A DNA stretch of 64,000 nucleotides from Segatella copri (GCF_009495355.1 NZ_VZAD01000085.1:1-64000), one strand, 5' to 3'; counted from the first letter of the stretch, positions 44,601-53,891 are shown. Notes: a model not told the origin generated them from the letters alone. Program-made: numbers and translations.

Positions 44601-47600
44601 GTTGGCAGACTTGCTGGTGGCTCAGGGAACTGCTTGTAATCCTCTACCGGTGCATCGAAAGATACGAAACCAGTATTGTAGATATACATCTCCTTGTACT
44701 TCTTGCCATAGAATGGGAACTCGAATGGAAGCTCCACCTTCTCGAAGTCTGTCTTGTCGATATAGAATGCATAAGGCATGTGCTCGGTATAGTCGTTGGT
44801 GATGTCTACCCACTTGTAAGGCACATCGAAGCCATCGAGCTTAGACTTGAACACATAGTCTACAGTTGAGTTGTCGTTAGCCACCTGGTCGGAAGCAGTA
44901 TACCATGAAGCAGGCTCAGCAGAGAACGTAAGGTTCTCATCGCCCTCGTTGGTTACCTGGATTGTCTTTTCTACGTTGGTACCATAAGGAGTTTCAACCT
45001 CCAGGCTCTCTGGATTGCTCTTCCAGGTAGGATTACCAATCACCTCAGCCTTCAATGGTATTTCCTTGGTTGTACCATCCTGATAGGTGATAACGAGCAC
45101 ATCTTCTACAGTACCCTTCTCGGCAGTAGGCAATGTTACTACGATATCCTTGCCCTGACCTGCAGGAACAGAGAAGGCCGCATTCATATCTTCTGCAAGA
45201 GTGAACTTGCCATTCTTAACAGTTACGCTTGTCACGTTGAGAGCATCCTTACCATTGTTGCTCAACAAGACGGTGCGCTGCTGGGCTGAAGTACGGAATA
45301 CCTTACCGAAATCTACGCTGGTAGAATCGAGAGCAGCCTCAGCCTTCAGGTTGTCGCCAACGATGTTGGCAGTCAGCTTGACAGTTGAGCTTGGGTTGAT
45401 AGGGTCGTTGGTGATAACGGTGAGATAGTTGGTCAGAGGTCCTGCTACCAAATCATCATTGGCAGCCAATGTCACCTTGATTTCCTTGCTTTCACCATTG
45501 CCTACATAGCCATCAGTGCTTGACAGGCTCTTGATCATAGACTTGGCAGGAGCCACAATCTTGATGGCGCTGCCAGTAGCGATATCATAATAAGGAGCAT
45601 CCAGACCATCATTGCTCTCCTTTACCTTGTTGGCATCAACAAATATACAAGGGTCGGAAGCAGCAATATCGCTGACACCAACGAAGTTGTGACCACCAGA
45701 GCCGAATACGCCAGCTGGATCATAATCATCGTAGAAGACCTCTACACTTCCGTCAGGGCAGAGAGCCATGTGGAAGCTGATGGTTGTTGTCTCGCCGGCA
45801 CCGTTGGTGGCAGGAGTTACCACATCCTTGAACTTGATATAGAGTTTGCCGTTCTTATGACCATAGGTAATCTTGCTGTTGGCGCCCATGTCCATCCAGC
45901 CAGAGTTGGTGTAGGCTGAGATATAGCCCAAACCATCTACACAGTCACCAGTAGGAACCATACAAGAGATACGGCCATCCATCTGCTGCATAGAAACACC
46001 ACCATAAGAAGATACGTAAATCTGCTCGTAGTCCTTACCATAGAATGGGAACTTGAAGCCCACCTTGATAGGACCCGACTGCCAGTTGTCGTTGGTGAAC
46101 TGAGAGGTGATGTCCTTCTCGTCAGCCAACTCTGGAGCTGGCTCGTACTCGAATGATTCGTCGCCGGCAACATTAGAGATGGTAGTATAACCAAACTTAT
46201 GTACTTTGGCAGTAGAACCTACTATCTTCTCGGAAGAGAACTTAGGGAAGACATACTGCAAAGGATAGTTACCCTTGTTACTGATAGTGATGGTAGCAGT
46301 CTTATCCTCACCGCCTACCTTCAGGTCGCCTGCTTCGTAAACATCAGGAGTTACACTCTGCTTGGCAGGTACAGAAGCGACACCGCGAACCAGGAATGAA
46401 TGCTGATTACCATTCTTATCGGTCAGGGTGATGGTACTGCTGAAGTTGCCCTCCTTGGTAGGAGCGAACGTCACAGGCAACGTACCTGTAGAGCGGGCAG
46501 CAATATTATTGGCACCCTTTGACACGTTGAACTGATCGGGTAAAGAAGACGTCACGTTCTTTGGAGCCTGGAGCCTACCATAATTACCACCAAACACACC
46601 ATAACCACTATTGGTCAACTCCACATCAATGGTCTTGGTCTGACCCACCAGCAAGTCGCCGAAGTCAACCAGCTGCTGGCTGTGCAATTCAGGCTTATAG
46701 CCCTTCACGGTCATAGACAAAGCAACCTGCTGCTTAGAATCAACAGCCTCATTGCTCTTGACATGGATATTAAAATTGTATGTGCCGTTAACGAGTTTCT
46801 GACCATCATTCTTCAGAGTAACCTTCTGGCTTTCATTAGGACGAACCTCGCCGCTGATAGGCTCTGGATTGAGAACCTGACTCCAGTCTGGGTTCTTGCT
46901 GATGGCCTGTACAGCCCATGTGAGCTGATTAGCTACTGCCTCGAAGCTGGTGCCCTTGAGCACTTGACTCAGCTGAGTCCAGGTAGTACCATTGTCAGAG
47001 CTATAGAAGCTATACTGGGCAACATCGGTTCGGGTAGTCTTGCCTGTAGCCAATGGGTTCTTGGCGCCGGCAGGGAACTTAGCCACTACCCAGAAGCTGG
47101 TACCTGGAGCAAAGTGAATCTGCTCTTCCAAAGTAATAGGATAATCGTATGCCCAGAATTTATAATTAACCTTCTGAATCAAACTTGCAGTAGAGATAGA
47201 ACGAGATCCGTCGTAAATCTCAATCACAGGATCCTGTCCGTTATGTCCCTGGAAGCGAAGATCGGTCAGGTTGAAACCATTAGGATAAGTTGCCTTATCT
47301 ACATAGAAATACTGAGCCAAGGCATTAGGCAGCTTGGTGTCAGTCTCACCGATATAGCTGTACAACAGGTTGGAATAGGTCAAAGTGTCTGGCCAGTCCT
47401 TTGCCTGATAGTCGGAAGTGGCCACAGCATTGCGCTTTACAAGTGTTGGGCTGACAGTACCGCTGAAAGGAAGAACCTGACCAGGGTTCGGATTCTTGAT
47501 GCGACCGCTGGTAGACATGGTAGCCTTGGTGGTTGCTGTAGTGAGCTGATACTTCAACACGCCCTCACCGGCATTCTTTACATTGAAAGAAGCCTCAGCT

Positions 47601-49558
47601 GTGGAAGCCTTGGTGGCATCTACTGTCATAGGAAGGTTCTTCTTGTCTACCTCTACCTTAGGACCTGCATTGGTGGTAGCCTCCTTGATGAGAGATACGG
47701 CAGAAGCCTTACCCCAACGGTTGTAAGCCACAATGGCGAAGTAGTACTTGGTGGAAGCCTTCAGACCGTCCAACTCGTAAGACATCTTATCGCCAGAATA
47801 CTTGAACTTGGTATCTACTGACACTGAGCTCAGCTTGTTCAAGTCGTCTGTAGCAGTGAAAGCCTCTGTGCTATAATAAATCACATGATGATCGATGCTC
47901 TTCTCTTCGGTCTCAGGAATCGTCCATTCGATGAGAGCATTGTCATGAGATGCAGTAACAGTGAAGTCGGCAACAGCCTCAGGCACGCTGCCCTCCTTGC
48001 CCTGCAGGGCCTTGTAGGCATCGATATAACCGGAGCCCATCAATCCCTCGTACTCAGGATTCTGAGTATACAGGTCGTTTACGGATGTGGTGAGCAAGGT
48101 GCGGAGAGTCTCATTAGAGAACTGCTTGTTACCATACTTGGAAAGAATCAAGGCTGCAATACCCGATACATGAGGACACGCCATAGAGGTTCCCTCGTTG
48201 TAACCATAGGTACTGTTAGGCAAGGTACTCAATACGCCATACTGCTGACCATTGTCCTCCAGACCACCAGGGGCTGTCACATCAACCCACTTGCCACGGT
48301 TGGAATAATAAGCCACGCTTCCGTCAGGAGCCATGGAACCAACAGCCACAACCTTGTCAAGACAACCGGGATAATAGTTGCCTTCCTCACCATTGTTGCC
48401 GGCAGCAAAGATACAGAGACCTCCGTTCATCTTGTCGCCGCCACCATTCTTGGTGAAGTAATCAACAGCTTCGGTAACCGACTTGTCCTCATCGTCTGCA
48501 ACACTGGCACCCCAAGAACACTGGGCGATGCTGGCACCGCGGTCGGCTGCATAGACAAGCGCAGCACCGAAATCAGCTACAGCAGAACTGCTGGCACGGC
48601 TGTCGAATACCTGACAAACCATCATCTTGACACCGCCCTTACCGTCTTTACCACCACCGGCAACACCGCAGACACCAATACCATTATTATTGGTGGCACC
48701 TACGGTACCTGCTACGTGAGTACCATGAGAGTGAGCGTTGATATTGCTTGAATTGATAACGAAGTTGTAACCGTAGATATCATCTACATAGCCATCACCA
48801 TCATCATCAACACCAGGCTTACCGTTCTTCTCAGCTTCGTTGATCCACACATTGTCCTTCAGGTCTGGGTGATCTACCTGGAAACCACCATCAATGATGG
48901 CAACCACTACATCCTTAGAACCGGTAACACCAGACTCCCAAGCCTTGAACACATTGGCATCGGCACCTGCCTTGGTACCTGGGATATGACCATCGTTGTT
49001 GTAATGCCACTGGTCATTGAGCAATGGGTCGTTGAAAGGCAAGGTGGATGCAGCCTTGGCAGCCTTAGCCACTGCTGCTGGCGAAACCTCAAGGAAACGC
49101 TCACCGCCTATGGGTTTGTAAACCGGTATGCGCTGGGCATAAGCCACACCCTCTGTAGAACGGAGCAAGTTGCGGGCTTGTGCCAGTTTCATACCTGATG
49201 CCTCGTAATGGACATCGTACCAAAGATCCAGTCCTGCTGCCTTGTGCTTAGCCTCATCCTTACCGGCATAAGGGAAAACACGGGTCATGGAGACTGCCTT
49301 TACTTTCTGACTGACCCTGTCGAGCGGGGTCACGCCAGTCTGAACATACTTCTTGCTCGTACCTTTTACTGACAGCGGAAGCTTGGCAGCCACCAAACGG
49401 TCGGCTATCTCGCGCTGGAGTTTGACACGAACGACACCCTCTACGTAATTACCATCCGCAGAGGTTGCTGTAGAAGAAGATACAGACTGCGCCTGAATAT
49501 GCACACTACTGCCTAAACACAGCATTGCACATACTAACAAAAGTAATCTTCTTGTCAT
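41660..49558 (-). CDS. Giant secreted S8 subtilisin-like protease with multidomain C-terminus and sorting tail
   Basis: 2632 residues, among the largest subtilases. Signal peptide 1-23. A propeptide at about 35-150 is followed by a peptidase S8 domain at about 185-520 with the triad Asp223 (IIDGGF), His278 (SHGTHVAG) and Ser458 (GTSMACPH). A fibronectin-III domain comes next (about 535-635). A very long beta-rich region follows, with repeated modules such as DFGKVFRTSAQQRTVLLSN and PFEFPFYGKKYKEMYIYNTG, which resemble choice-of-anchor and ASPM-SPD-2-Hydin-type Ig domains. Cadherin-like modules lie near 2400-2530 and a type-A sorting domain (LRVYSNAGQLMAQQ ... SAIKFALK) ends it. It should be surface-anchored and degrade large proteins. 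It has its own promoter and terminator. Confidence 0.92.
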   Translation of the reverse strand: MTRRLLLLVCAMLCLGSSVHIQAQSVSSSTATSADGNYVEGVVRVKLQREIADRLVAAKLPLSVKGTSKKYVQTGVTPLDRVSQKVKAVSMTRVFPYAGKDEAKHKAAGLDLWYDVHYEASGMKLAQARNLLRSTEGVAYAQRIPVYKPIGGERFLEVSPAAVAKAAKAASTLPFNDPLLNDQWHYNNDGHIPGTKAGADANVFKAWESGVTGSKDVVVAIIDGGFQVDHPDLKDNVWINEAEKNGKPGVDDDGDGYVDDIYGYNFVINSSNINAHSHGTHVAGTVGATNNNGIGVCGVAGGGKDGKGGVKMMVCQVFDSRASSSAVADFGAALVYAADRGASIAQCSWGASVADDEDKSVTEAVDYFTKNGGGDKMNGGLCIFAAGNNGEEGNYYPGCLDKVVAVGSMAPDGSVAYYSNRGKWVDVTAPGGLEDNGQQYGVLSTLPNSTYGYNEGTSMACPHVSGIAALILSKYGNKQFSNETLRTLLTTSVNDLYTQNPEYEGLMGSGYIDAYKALQGKEGSVPEAVADFTVTASHDNALIEWTIPETEEKSIDHHVIYYSTEAFTATDDLNKLSSVSVDTKFKYSGDKMSYELDGLKASTKYYFAIVAYNRWGKASAVSLIKEATTNAGPKVEVDKKNLPMTVDATKASTAEASFNVKNAGEGVLKYQLTTATTKATMSTSGRIKNPNPGQVLPFSGTVSPTLVKRNAVATSDYQAKDWPDTLTYSNLLYSYIGETDTKLPNALAQYFYVDKATYPNGFNLTDLRFQGHNGQDPVIEIYDGSRSISTASLIQKVNYKFWAYDYPITLEEQIHFAPGTSFWVVAKFPAGAKNPLATGKTTRTDVAQYSFYSSDNGTTWTQLSQVLKGTSFEAVANQLTWAVQAISKNPDWSQVLNPEPISGEVRPNESQKVTLKNDGQKLVNGTYNFNIHVKSNEAVDSKQQVALSMTVKGYKPELHSQQLVDFGDLLVGQTKTIDVELTNSGYGVFGGNYGRLQAPKNVTSSLPDQFNVSKGANNIAARSTGTLPVTFAPTKEGNFSSTITLTDKNGNQHSFLVRGVASVPAKQSVTPDVYEAGDLKVGGEDKTATITISNKGNYPLQYVFPKFSSEKIVGSTAKVHKFGYTTISNVAGDESFEYEPAPELADEKDITSQFTNDNWQSGPIKVGFKFPFYGKDYEQIYVSSYGGVSMQQMDGRISCMVPTGDCVDGLGYISAYTNSGWMDMGANSKITYGHKNGKLYIKFKDVVTPATNGAGETTTISFHMALCPDGSVEVFYDDYDPAGVFGSGGHNFVGVSDIAASDPCIFVDANKVKESNDGLDAPYYDIATGSAIKIVAPAKSMIKSLSSTDGYVGNGESKEIKVTLAANDDLVAGPLTNYLTVITNDPINPSSTVKLTANIVGDNLKAEAALDSTSVDFGKVFRTSAQQRTVLLSNNGKDALNVTSVTVKNGKFTLAEDMNAAFSVPAGQGKDIVVTLPTAEKGTVEDVLVITYQDGTTKEIPLKAEVIGNPTWKSNPESLEVETPYGTNVEKTIQVTNEGDENLTFSAEPASWYTASDQVANDNSTVDYVFKSKLDGFDVPYKWVDITNDYTEHMPYAFYIDKTDFEKVELPFEFPFYGKKYKEMYIYNTGFVSFDAPVEDYKQFPEPPASLPTTETFYTNIICPFWGNHSMNTPSSDGVYYKAKDDEVIVSYKNYGNTMMQGMNFEVILRKDGSFKFQYNVDPDGFQVGVFGLCGIMDHTGTRGITPSDMYITDGNTVEFTPYKNYVVAPGDQVDMPVVLKADQLADTYDYELNVTTNDPSKPSVKIPVTLNITGEAKPEFPEVINVEQPVDENADPSYYEFYVVNKGTKAFTITDVASEMFTGSESDDPDVEPSAPEGQLEVYAAQSNYGGDDGIDPGPMALSDDATAKAWIPYQSGMMAPIVVGTDTVKFRIAPYNVYEVHAKDFPLVFTVDGLENTEYTSTIKLNITKAPVLSFDQEELRIENVASDYKGTSTVNLMNEGKYKLTYSLSLDPSGRDAGNEYEDGNDPAPAYNVISYPSEDAAKNFVATCVEKVSGKKGMVKALGLKKVKDDQKFNYDLPTGYEGNALYYPVLNPVANAQAALMGTGATALDENFYAATRYEAPAEGFNLTHLYFVGTVGDLENVDIEASVILGNDVTATEKTIGHGKLHIVKEEPREDGSYQGAARMLEFDNPIYINPADTFYVVLKYPAGYKSSALMATKDGDMETNRYMAHLKSLGGWVDIETLYDNAYSYGAFGYFMTCIEKEKGEPWIKLLNEKKEGEITPGEAIPVQFEVNAKSAYFSKNNKATLVVKSNDPMNKLYNYHIYLDKNAAPTITAPEGETTVPEASKAAVDVTVADAEGEPFTVSLKDVDDIAAVESYENEDGTQEGISESNGTYSVEEGFSLKLRVVLAPDYGTAGKHSFAVNAKDESGNVSSAVVNYNVEHTNRAPEYVGATELAMKVGETSVQYNFAELFKDVDDDKMTYTASVEDASVATVFKSEDGFIVAGKAAGKTNINVVATDANGASSTGVISLTVSETTGIDGVEADGSNKGDVTVNENGEVTLHVNADKAVLRVYSNAGQLMAQQIAAPVHAGDKVSLNLSGSIAGVYHLVADIDGKVSAIKFALK

Positions 49559-49699
49559 CTTGAAAATGTTGTAAAAAATAAATATAAAACAAATAATAGT
49601 ATATTATAATGCTATCCGTAAATAAGTGCCGGAACAATCTGATAAGTGTTGATACGCCCTCATGAGTGTCTGTACGACACAAACTTTTTCTCTCGGGTG

Positions 49700-49730
49700 C
49701 AAAAGTAAATAAATTAATTGATATATGCAA
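49700..49730 (-). promoter_or_regulatory. Promoter of the giant subtilase gene
   Basis: On the minus strand, TTG (49730-49728), 20 bp, then TACTTTTG (49707-49700). The leader would be about 135 nt. The 49731-50040 stretch is AT-rich with nothing recognisable. Confidence 0.65.
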
Positions 49731-50036
49731 GCATTTCTAACAGTTTTTGTATAAAAAGATAGTAAAAATACATCATTTTATGCCTTATCACGGCCGCAAC
49801 TTACAACCACCCCATTTTTAAGCACTTTTATTTACGAAATGTTATTTCCATTTTGTAAAGTTAAGGAGATAAGCAGTCAACAATGAATATGACTAAAATT
49901 AAGTAAGTCAACGCAAATGACAAATAAGCAACAACCGAGTCTACTCATATTAAAAATAATGCCAAGAGTGGTCAATTAAAATCGTTAAATCACAAAAATC
50001 TTACTCTTATACTATATAAAAGTTTTGTTGAAGCTG

Positions 50037-50135
50037 CAAAAATCTCCGTTCCGTGATTCGGAACGCACATTCCGTGATTTAGAACCGCCATTCCGTGATT
50101 TGGAACGGCCGTTCCGTATCACGGAACGGAGATTT
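50037..50135. repeat. 21-bp-period repeat, four copies, inside an 18-bp inverted repeat
   Basis: RTTCCGTGATTYGGAAC-type units begin at 50048, 50069, 50090 and 50111, an exact 21-bp period. The block is framed by AAATCTCCGTTCCGTGAT on the left and its perfect reverse complement on the right (50117-50134). It lies about 245 bp upstream of the SGNH hydrolase gene. Confidence 0.85.
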
Positions 50136-50379
50136 ATCCACAAGAGAAAAAACAAATTCATAACGAACGAAAAACAATGATTAAAGTAACTGAACATAGC
50201 TTTAGGGTTGCAGAGCGGTTACAATGGAAGTTAAACTCGTTAAAGGAAGTTAGAGAAAAACCCTCGCAGTATGCTCAGCACGATAAAAAGTCGTATCTTT
50301 ACCAAAGATATTTCGGAAGAAGAAAGAAAATAACACGCAAAAGAAAAACAAAGCAGAAAAAAGAAAAGAGAGAAATATT

Positions 50380-51573
50380 ATGAAGAAAACATTCGCATTA
50401 TTATGCTTTCTGTGTGCATTCATCATGAATGCCACGGCACAGACATGGGTAGGAACCTGGGCTACAGCTCCACAGGCTGCCGAAAAGAGCAAAGTGTTAT
50501 ACAGCAATACGCCCCACTCCATCAGACAAGTGGTGAAGGTATCATTGGGCGGCGAGGTGATACGACTGAAGCTGAGCAACATCTACAGTTCGGAACCCGT
50601 GGTGATACGTTCGGTCTATATCGCCCATGCCAAAGACACATTTGGCGTAGACGCCAAGAGCGCTGAGTACCTGAAGTTTCACGGCAAATACAAGACTGTG
50701 ATTCCTGCTGGCAAGGCGATAGAAAGCGACCCGCTGAAGTTCAACCTCAGACCTTTGGAGCGCGTTGCCATTACCATCAACTACACCTCATCGCCAGCCA
50801 AGCCTACCATGCATCCAGGCTCACGCACCACCTCCTATATCATGAAAGGAGTAACCAATGCTCACTCCAACTTCGAAAAAGCACAACGCGTGAACCATTG
50901 GTACACCATCGCAGGCATTGATGTATGGTCGATGAAGAACAACCTGAGCGCCATTGCCATCATAGGAAACTCAATAACCGATGGTCGCGGAACAACCGAC
51001 AATGCACAGAACCGATGGCCCGACATCATGAGCGAGATGCTGCACCTGAAACATAAGATTACCAATCAGGGCGTACTCAACTTAGGTATCGGATCCAATC
51101 AGGTGGTAGTGCCCGGAGGAATAGGCACATTGGCCAAAGACCGATACGACCGCGACATCCTGGGACAATGCGGTGTGAAGAAGGTGATTATCTTCGAAGG
51201 TGTCAACGATATAGGAAACACTAAGAGCGGAAACAGCGAGACAACAGCCCGACTGCTGATAGAGAGTTATCAGAACATGATAAAGAAGGCAAAGGCCAAG
51301 CGCATGAAGGTGTATCTCGCCACCATCACGCCTTTCAAGGGTGCAGGCTATTACACTTATTTCCACGAGGCATGCCGCCAATACGTGAACGACTGGATAC
51401 GCAGTCAGGGCAAAGAGAAAAAGGTGGATGGCGTGCTCGACTTTGCCAAACTGATGCAAGATTCTGCCGATGAGCACAGAATGAAGAAGGAATATGTATG
51501 CAGCGACTGGCTGCATCCCAACGCCGCAGGATATAAGGTAATGGGAATCTATGCGGCAGAAATAGTCAAATAG
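50380..51573 (+). CDS. Secreted SGNH/GDSL-family hydrolase
   Basis: 397 residues. Signal peptide 1-20. A beta-rich domain at about 22-185 (WVGTWATAPQ at its start) is followed by an SGNH core: block I IIGNSITDG (Ser198; GNS instead of GDS), block II GIGSNQV, block III FEGVNDIG, and block V DWLHPNAAGY with the Asp-His pair. This architecture fits secreted esterases or lipase-like deacetylases of the SGNH superfamily; the substrate is not readable from sequence. It is a single gene between a 21-bp repeat array and palindromic repeat copy D. A TATCTTTA element at 50294-50301 is a weak promoter candidate. Confidence 0.87.
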   Translation: MKKTFALLCFLCAFIMNATAQTWVGTWATAPQAAEKSKVLYSNTPHSIRQVVKVSLGGEVIRLKLSNIYSSEPVVIRSVYIAHAKDTFGVDAKSAEYLKFHGKYKTVIPAGKAIESDPLKFNLRPLERVAITINYTSSPAKPTMHPGSRTTSYIMKGVTNAHSNFEKAQRVNHWYTIAGIDVWSMKNNLSAIAIIGNSITDGRGTTDNAQNRWPDIMSEMLHLKHKITNQGVLNLGIGSNQVVVPGGIGTLAKDRYDRDILGQCGVKKVIIFEGVNDIGNTKSGNSETTARLLIESYQNMIKKAKAKRMKVYLATITPFKGAGYYTYFHEACRQYVNDWIRSQGKEKKVDGVLDFAKLMQDSADEHRMKKEYVCSDWLHPNAAGYKVMGIYAAEIVK

Positions 51574-51656
51574 ATTTGGAGGAGTTAAAGCACTTGAGAT
51601 TTGGAGGAGTTAAGGAGTTAACTCCATGAAATAACTCCTTATTGTTTTTCCCCACA

Positions 51657-51931
51657 CGCCCTGAAGGGGCAGAAGCTCTTAGCCCAGGGCATCGCCCTGG
51701 GTAATTACGGCTGCAAACCTGTCGCCCTGTAAGGGCAAAAGCTTTAAAATACCGGACAATATACAAAGCTTTTGCCCTTACAGGGCGCCTTTCTGATTGT
51801 CATTGTACCCAGAGCGATGCCCTGGGCTAAGAGCTTCTGCCCCTTCAGGGCGTGCTGCTTGTGTCCATAACAACCATGGGCTAAGAGTTTTTGGGCCTTC
51901 AGGGCGTACTTAAACCACTTGTGAAACTTGA
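51657..51931. repeat. Large palindromic intergenic repeat, copy D
   Basis: Same orientation as copies A and B, with an extra partial right arm (GGGCTAAGAGTTTTTGGGCC to GGGCGTAC) duplicated after the main palindrome. It fills the 51574-51936 gap between convergent genes. Confidence 0.9.
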
Positions 51932-51936
51932 GCCCC

Positions 51937-52503
51937 TTACTTCAATACGATCTTGCAGTCTTCCAGGCTCTCAACCGTAGCGAGCGCCTCATAGCGCATT
52001 CCCTCACGGCGCAGGAAGTCGCCACCATGCTGGAAGGCTTTCTCAATGATAAAGCCCATCGCCTCTATCTTGGCGCCAGCCTTTTCGCAGAGTTCCATCA
52101 CGCCCTTGGAAGCATTGCCATTGGCGAGGAAATCGTCGATAAAGATGACATGGTCGTCGGGAGTAAGATAGCTGTCGCTCACACAAACCGTATAGTCGCG
52201 GTCCTTGGTGAAAGAGTGAACCACAGAAGTAATCATACCCTCCATTGTCTTGGGCTGTTTCTTCTTGACGAAGACCACTGGAAGATGGGTCAGATAACCT
52301 ACCATGATGGCAGGAGCGATACCCGATGCCTCAATGGTGATGATCTTGTTGTACTTAATGTCCTGGAACAGACGAACAAACTCCTTCGCCAAATCCATCA
52401 TCAAGATAGGATCCATCTGGTGATTTACGAAACTGTCTACTTTTAAGATTCCACCAGGAAAACATCTGCCTTCCTGCATAATTCTTTCTTTCAGTAAATC
52501 CAT
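51937..52503 (-). CDS. xpt: Xanthine phosphoribosyltransferase
   Basis: 188 residues, the usual length. The PRPP-binding motif is [13 protein letters not shown] (about 118-130). [12 protein letters not shown] at the start and [21 protein letters not shown] are typical of xpt. It converts xanthine and PRPP to XMP in the cytoplasm for purine salvage. The NCS2 permease gene lies 43 bp upstream on the same strand, so uptake and salvage are co-encoded. I saw no purine riboswitch in the leader. Confidence 0.92.
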   Translation of the reverse strand: MDLLKERIMQEGRCFPGGILKVDSFVNHQMDPILMMDLAKEFVRLFQDIKYNKIITIEASGIAPAIMVGYLTHLPVVFVKKKQPKTMEGMITSVVHSFTKDRDYTVCVSDSYLTPDDHVIFIDDFLANGNASKGVMELCEKAGAKIEAMGFIIEKAFQHGGDFLRREGMRYEALATVESLEDCKIVLK

Positions 52504-52546
52504 TATGAATAGAATTTTATAGTAATATTAGCAAATAATTCTCTTT

Positions 52547-53857
52547 TTATTGTTCCAGATCCTTTGGCAACACGAGGTTGAGAACCACAGCAAGCAGGAA
52601 GACCACAGCCACGCAGTTGTCGGCAAACACCGTGCGGACAATCTCAGGGAAGATGTTGAACATGCCTGTAGCCTGGGTGAAGCCAAGGCCTACACTCAGC
52701 GAAAGGCTCACGATCACCATGTTGCGCTGTGAGAAGCCCGTACGCGCCATCATACCGAAACCGGCAAAGAGGATGCTACCAAACATCATAATGGTGCAAC
52801 CGCCCAAAACAGCCTGAGGAATGGTGGTGAGCACATAGCCTATGGCAGGGAACACACCACCGATAATCATTATCAAGGCTCCCATGGCAATGGTGAAACG
52901 GTTGACCACACCCGACATGGCTGCCAATCCCACATTCTGACTGAACGAGGTGATAGGAGTACAACCGAAGAGACCAGACACCGAGCTGACGAAACCATCG
53001 CAGCAAACGGCAGAGCCCATCTCCTTGGTCTGAGGATTGCGCTTCAGCGCACTGTTGCAGAGGGCAGAAGTATCACCAATCGTCTCTGTGGCTGACACAA
53101 GATAGACGGCTACCACCGAGAGGATGGCACCGATATGAAACTCGGGAGTAAAAGGCAGAAGCTGGGGCAAGGCTACAAGCGACAGACCGGTGAGTCCGCT
53201 GAAATTGACCATACCCATGCAGCAGGCAAGAATGTAGCCTACTATCAGACCCATAAGAACAGACAGCGAACGGAGGAAGCCCTTGGCAAAAATCTGGCAG
53301 AGCAGACAGGCCAACAGGGTAACGCTTCCTACAATCCAGTTGTTCACACTGCCAAAATCGGCTGCGCCCTGTCCACCGGCAAACGAGTTGGCACCTACAG
53401 GAAGAAGCGAGAAACCGATGGCGGTAACCACCGTAGCAGCCACAACGGGCGGAATGAGTTTAATCCAATACTTGGCAAAGAGTCCAAGCGTTCCCTCTAT
53501 CAATCCACCAATGATAACCGCACCAATGAGAGTTCCCATGCCCTGAGAACCGGCAATGGCGATGGCCAGAGAAAGGAAGGTGAAGGAAATGCCCATCACG
53601 ATAGGCAGGCGCGAGCCAATGCGCCAAACGGGATAAAGCTGTACCAACGTACCGATACCGGCTATGACCATACAGTTCTGGATAAGCACGGCGCTCACTG
53701 AACTGTCCAAGCCTACGGCTCCGGCAAGAATCATAATAGGAGCAATGTTGCTCACAAACATGGCCAGCACATGCTGAAGGCCGAAAGGAAGTGCTTTGGC
53801 GACGGGCACTCTGCCGTCGAGCTTGTAGAGATTTTCTATTGACTGTTCCATTGTCAC
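52547..53857 (-). CDS. NCS2-family xanthine/uracil permease
   Basis: 436 residues with about 12-14 transmembrane segments. It starts LDGRVPVAKALPFGLQHVLAMF, diagnostic of nucleobase:cation symporter-2 proteins, and has the conserved SATETIGDTSALCN and GGVFPAIGYVLTTIPQAVLGG regions (the latter quoted as separate short blocks). It imports xanthine or another purine with protons. Pairing with xpt downstream supports xanthine, as in xpt-pbuX operons. The start could be Met1 or Met3. A TACTTTTG box at 53884-53891 is the likely -7 element. Confidence 0.9.
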   Translation of the reverse strand: MTMEQSIENLYKLDGRVPVAKALPFGLQHVLAMFVSNIAPIMILAGAVGLDSSVSAVLIQNCMVIAGIGTLVQLYPVWRIGSRLPIVMGISFTFLSLAIAIAGSQGMGTLIGAVIIGGLIEGTLGLFAKYWIKLIPPVVAATVVTAIGFSLLPVGANSFAGGQGAADFGSVNNWIVGSVTLLACLLCQIFAKGFLRSLSVLMGLIVGYILACCMGMVNFSGLTGLSLVALPQLLPFTPEFHIGAILSVVAVYLVSATETIGDTSALCNSALKRNPQTKEMGSAVCCDGFVSSVSGLFGCTPITSFSQNVGLAAMSGVVNRFTIAMGALIMIIGGVFPAIGYVLTTIPQAVLGGCTIMMFGSILFAGFGMMARTGFSQRNMVIVSLSLSVGLGFTQATGMFNIFPEIVRTVFADNCVAVVFLLAVVLNLVLPKDLEQ

Positions 53858-53883
53858 ATATATGTAATTTCAGAAAGATGCGG

Positions 53884-53891
53884 CAAAAGTA
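53884..53891 (-). promoter_or_regulatory. -7 element of the permease-xpt operon
   Basis: TACTTTTG on the minus strand, 27 bp before the start codon. No TTG at the -33 distance. Confidence 0.45.

Noticed and set aside
50177-50383. 68-residue lysine-rich frame ending at the SGNH start codon
   Set aside because: Composition is leader-like (AAGAAAGAA runs), no homology is recognisable, and a likely promoter lies inside it.
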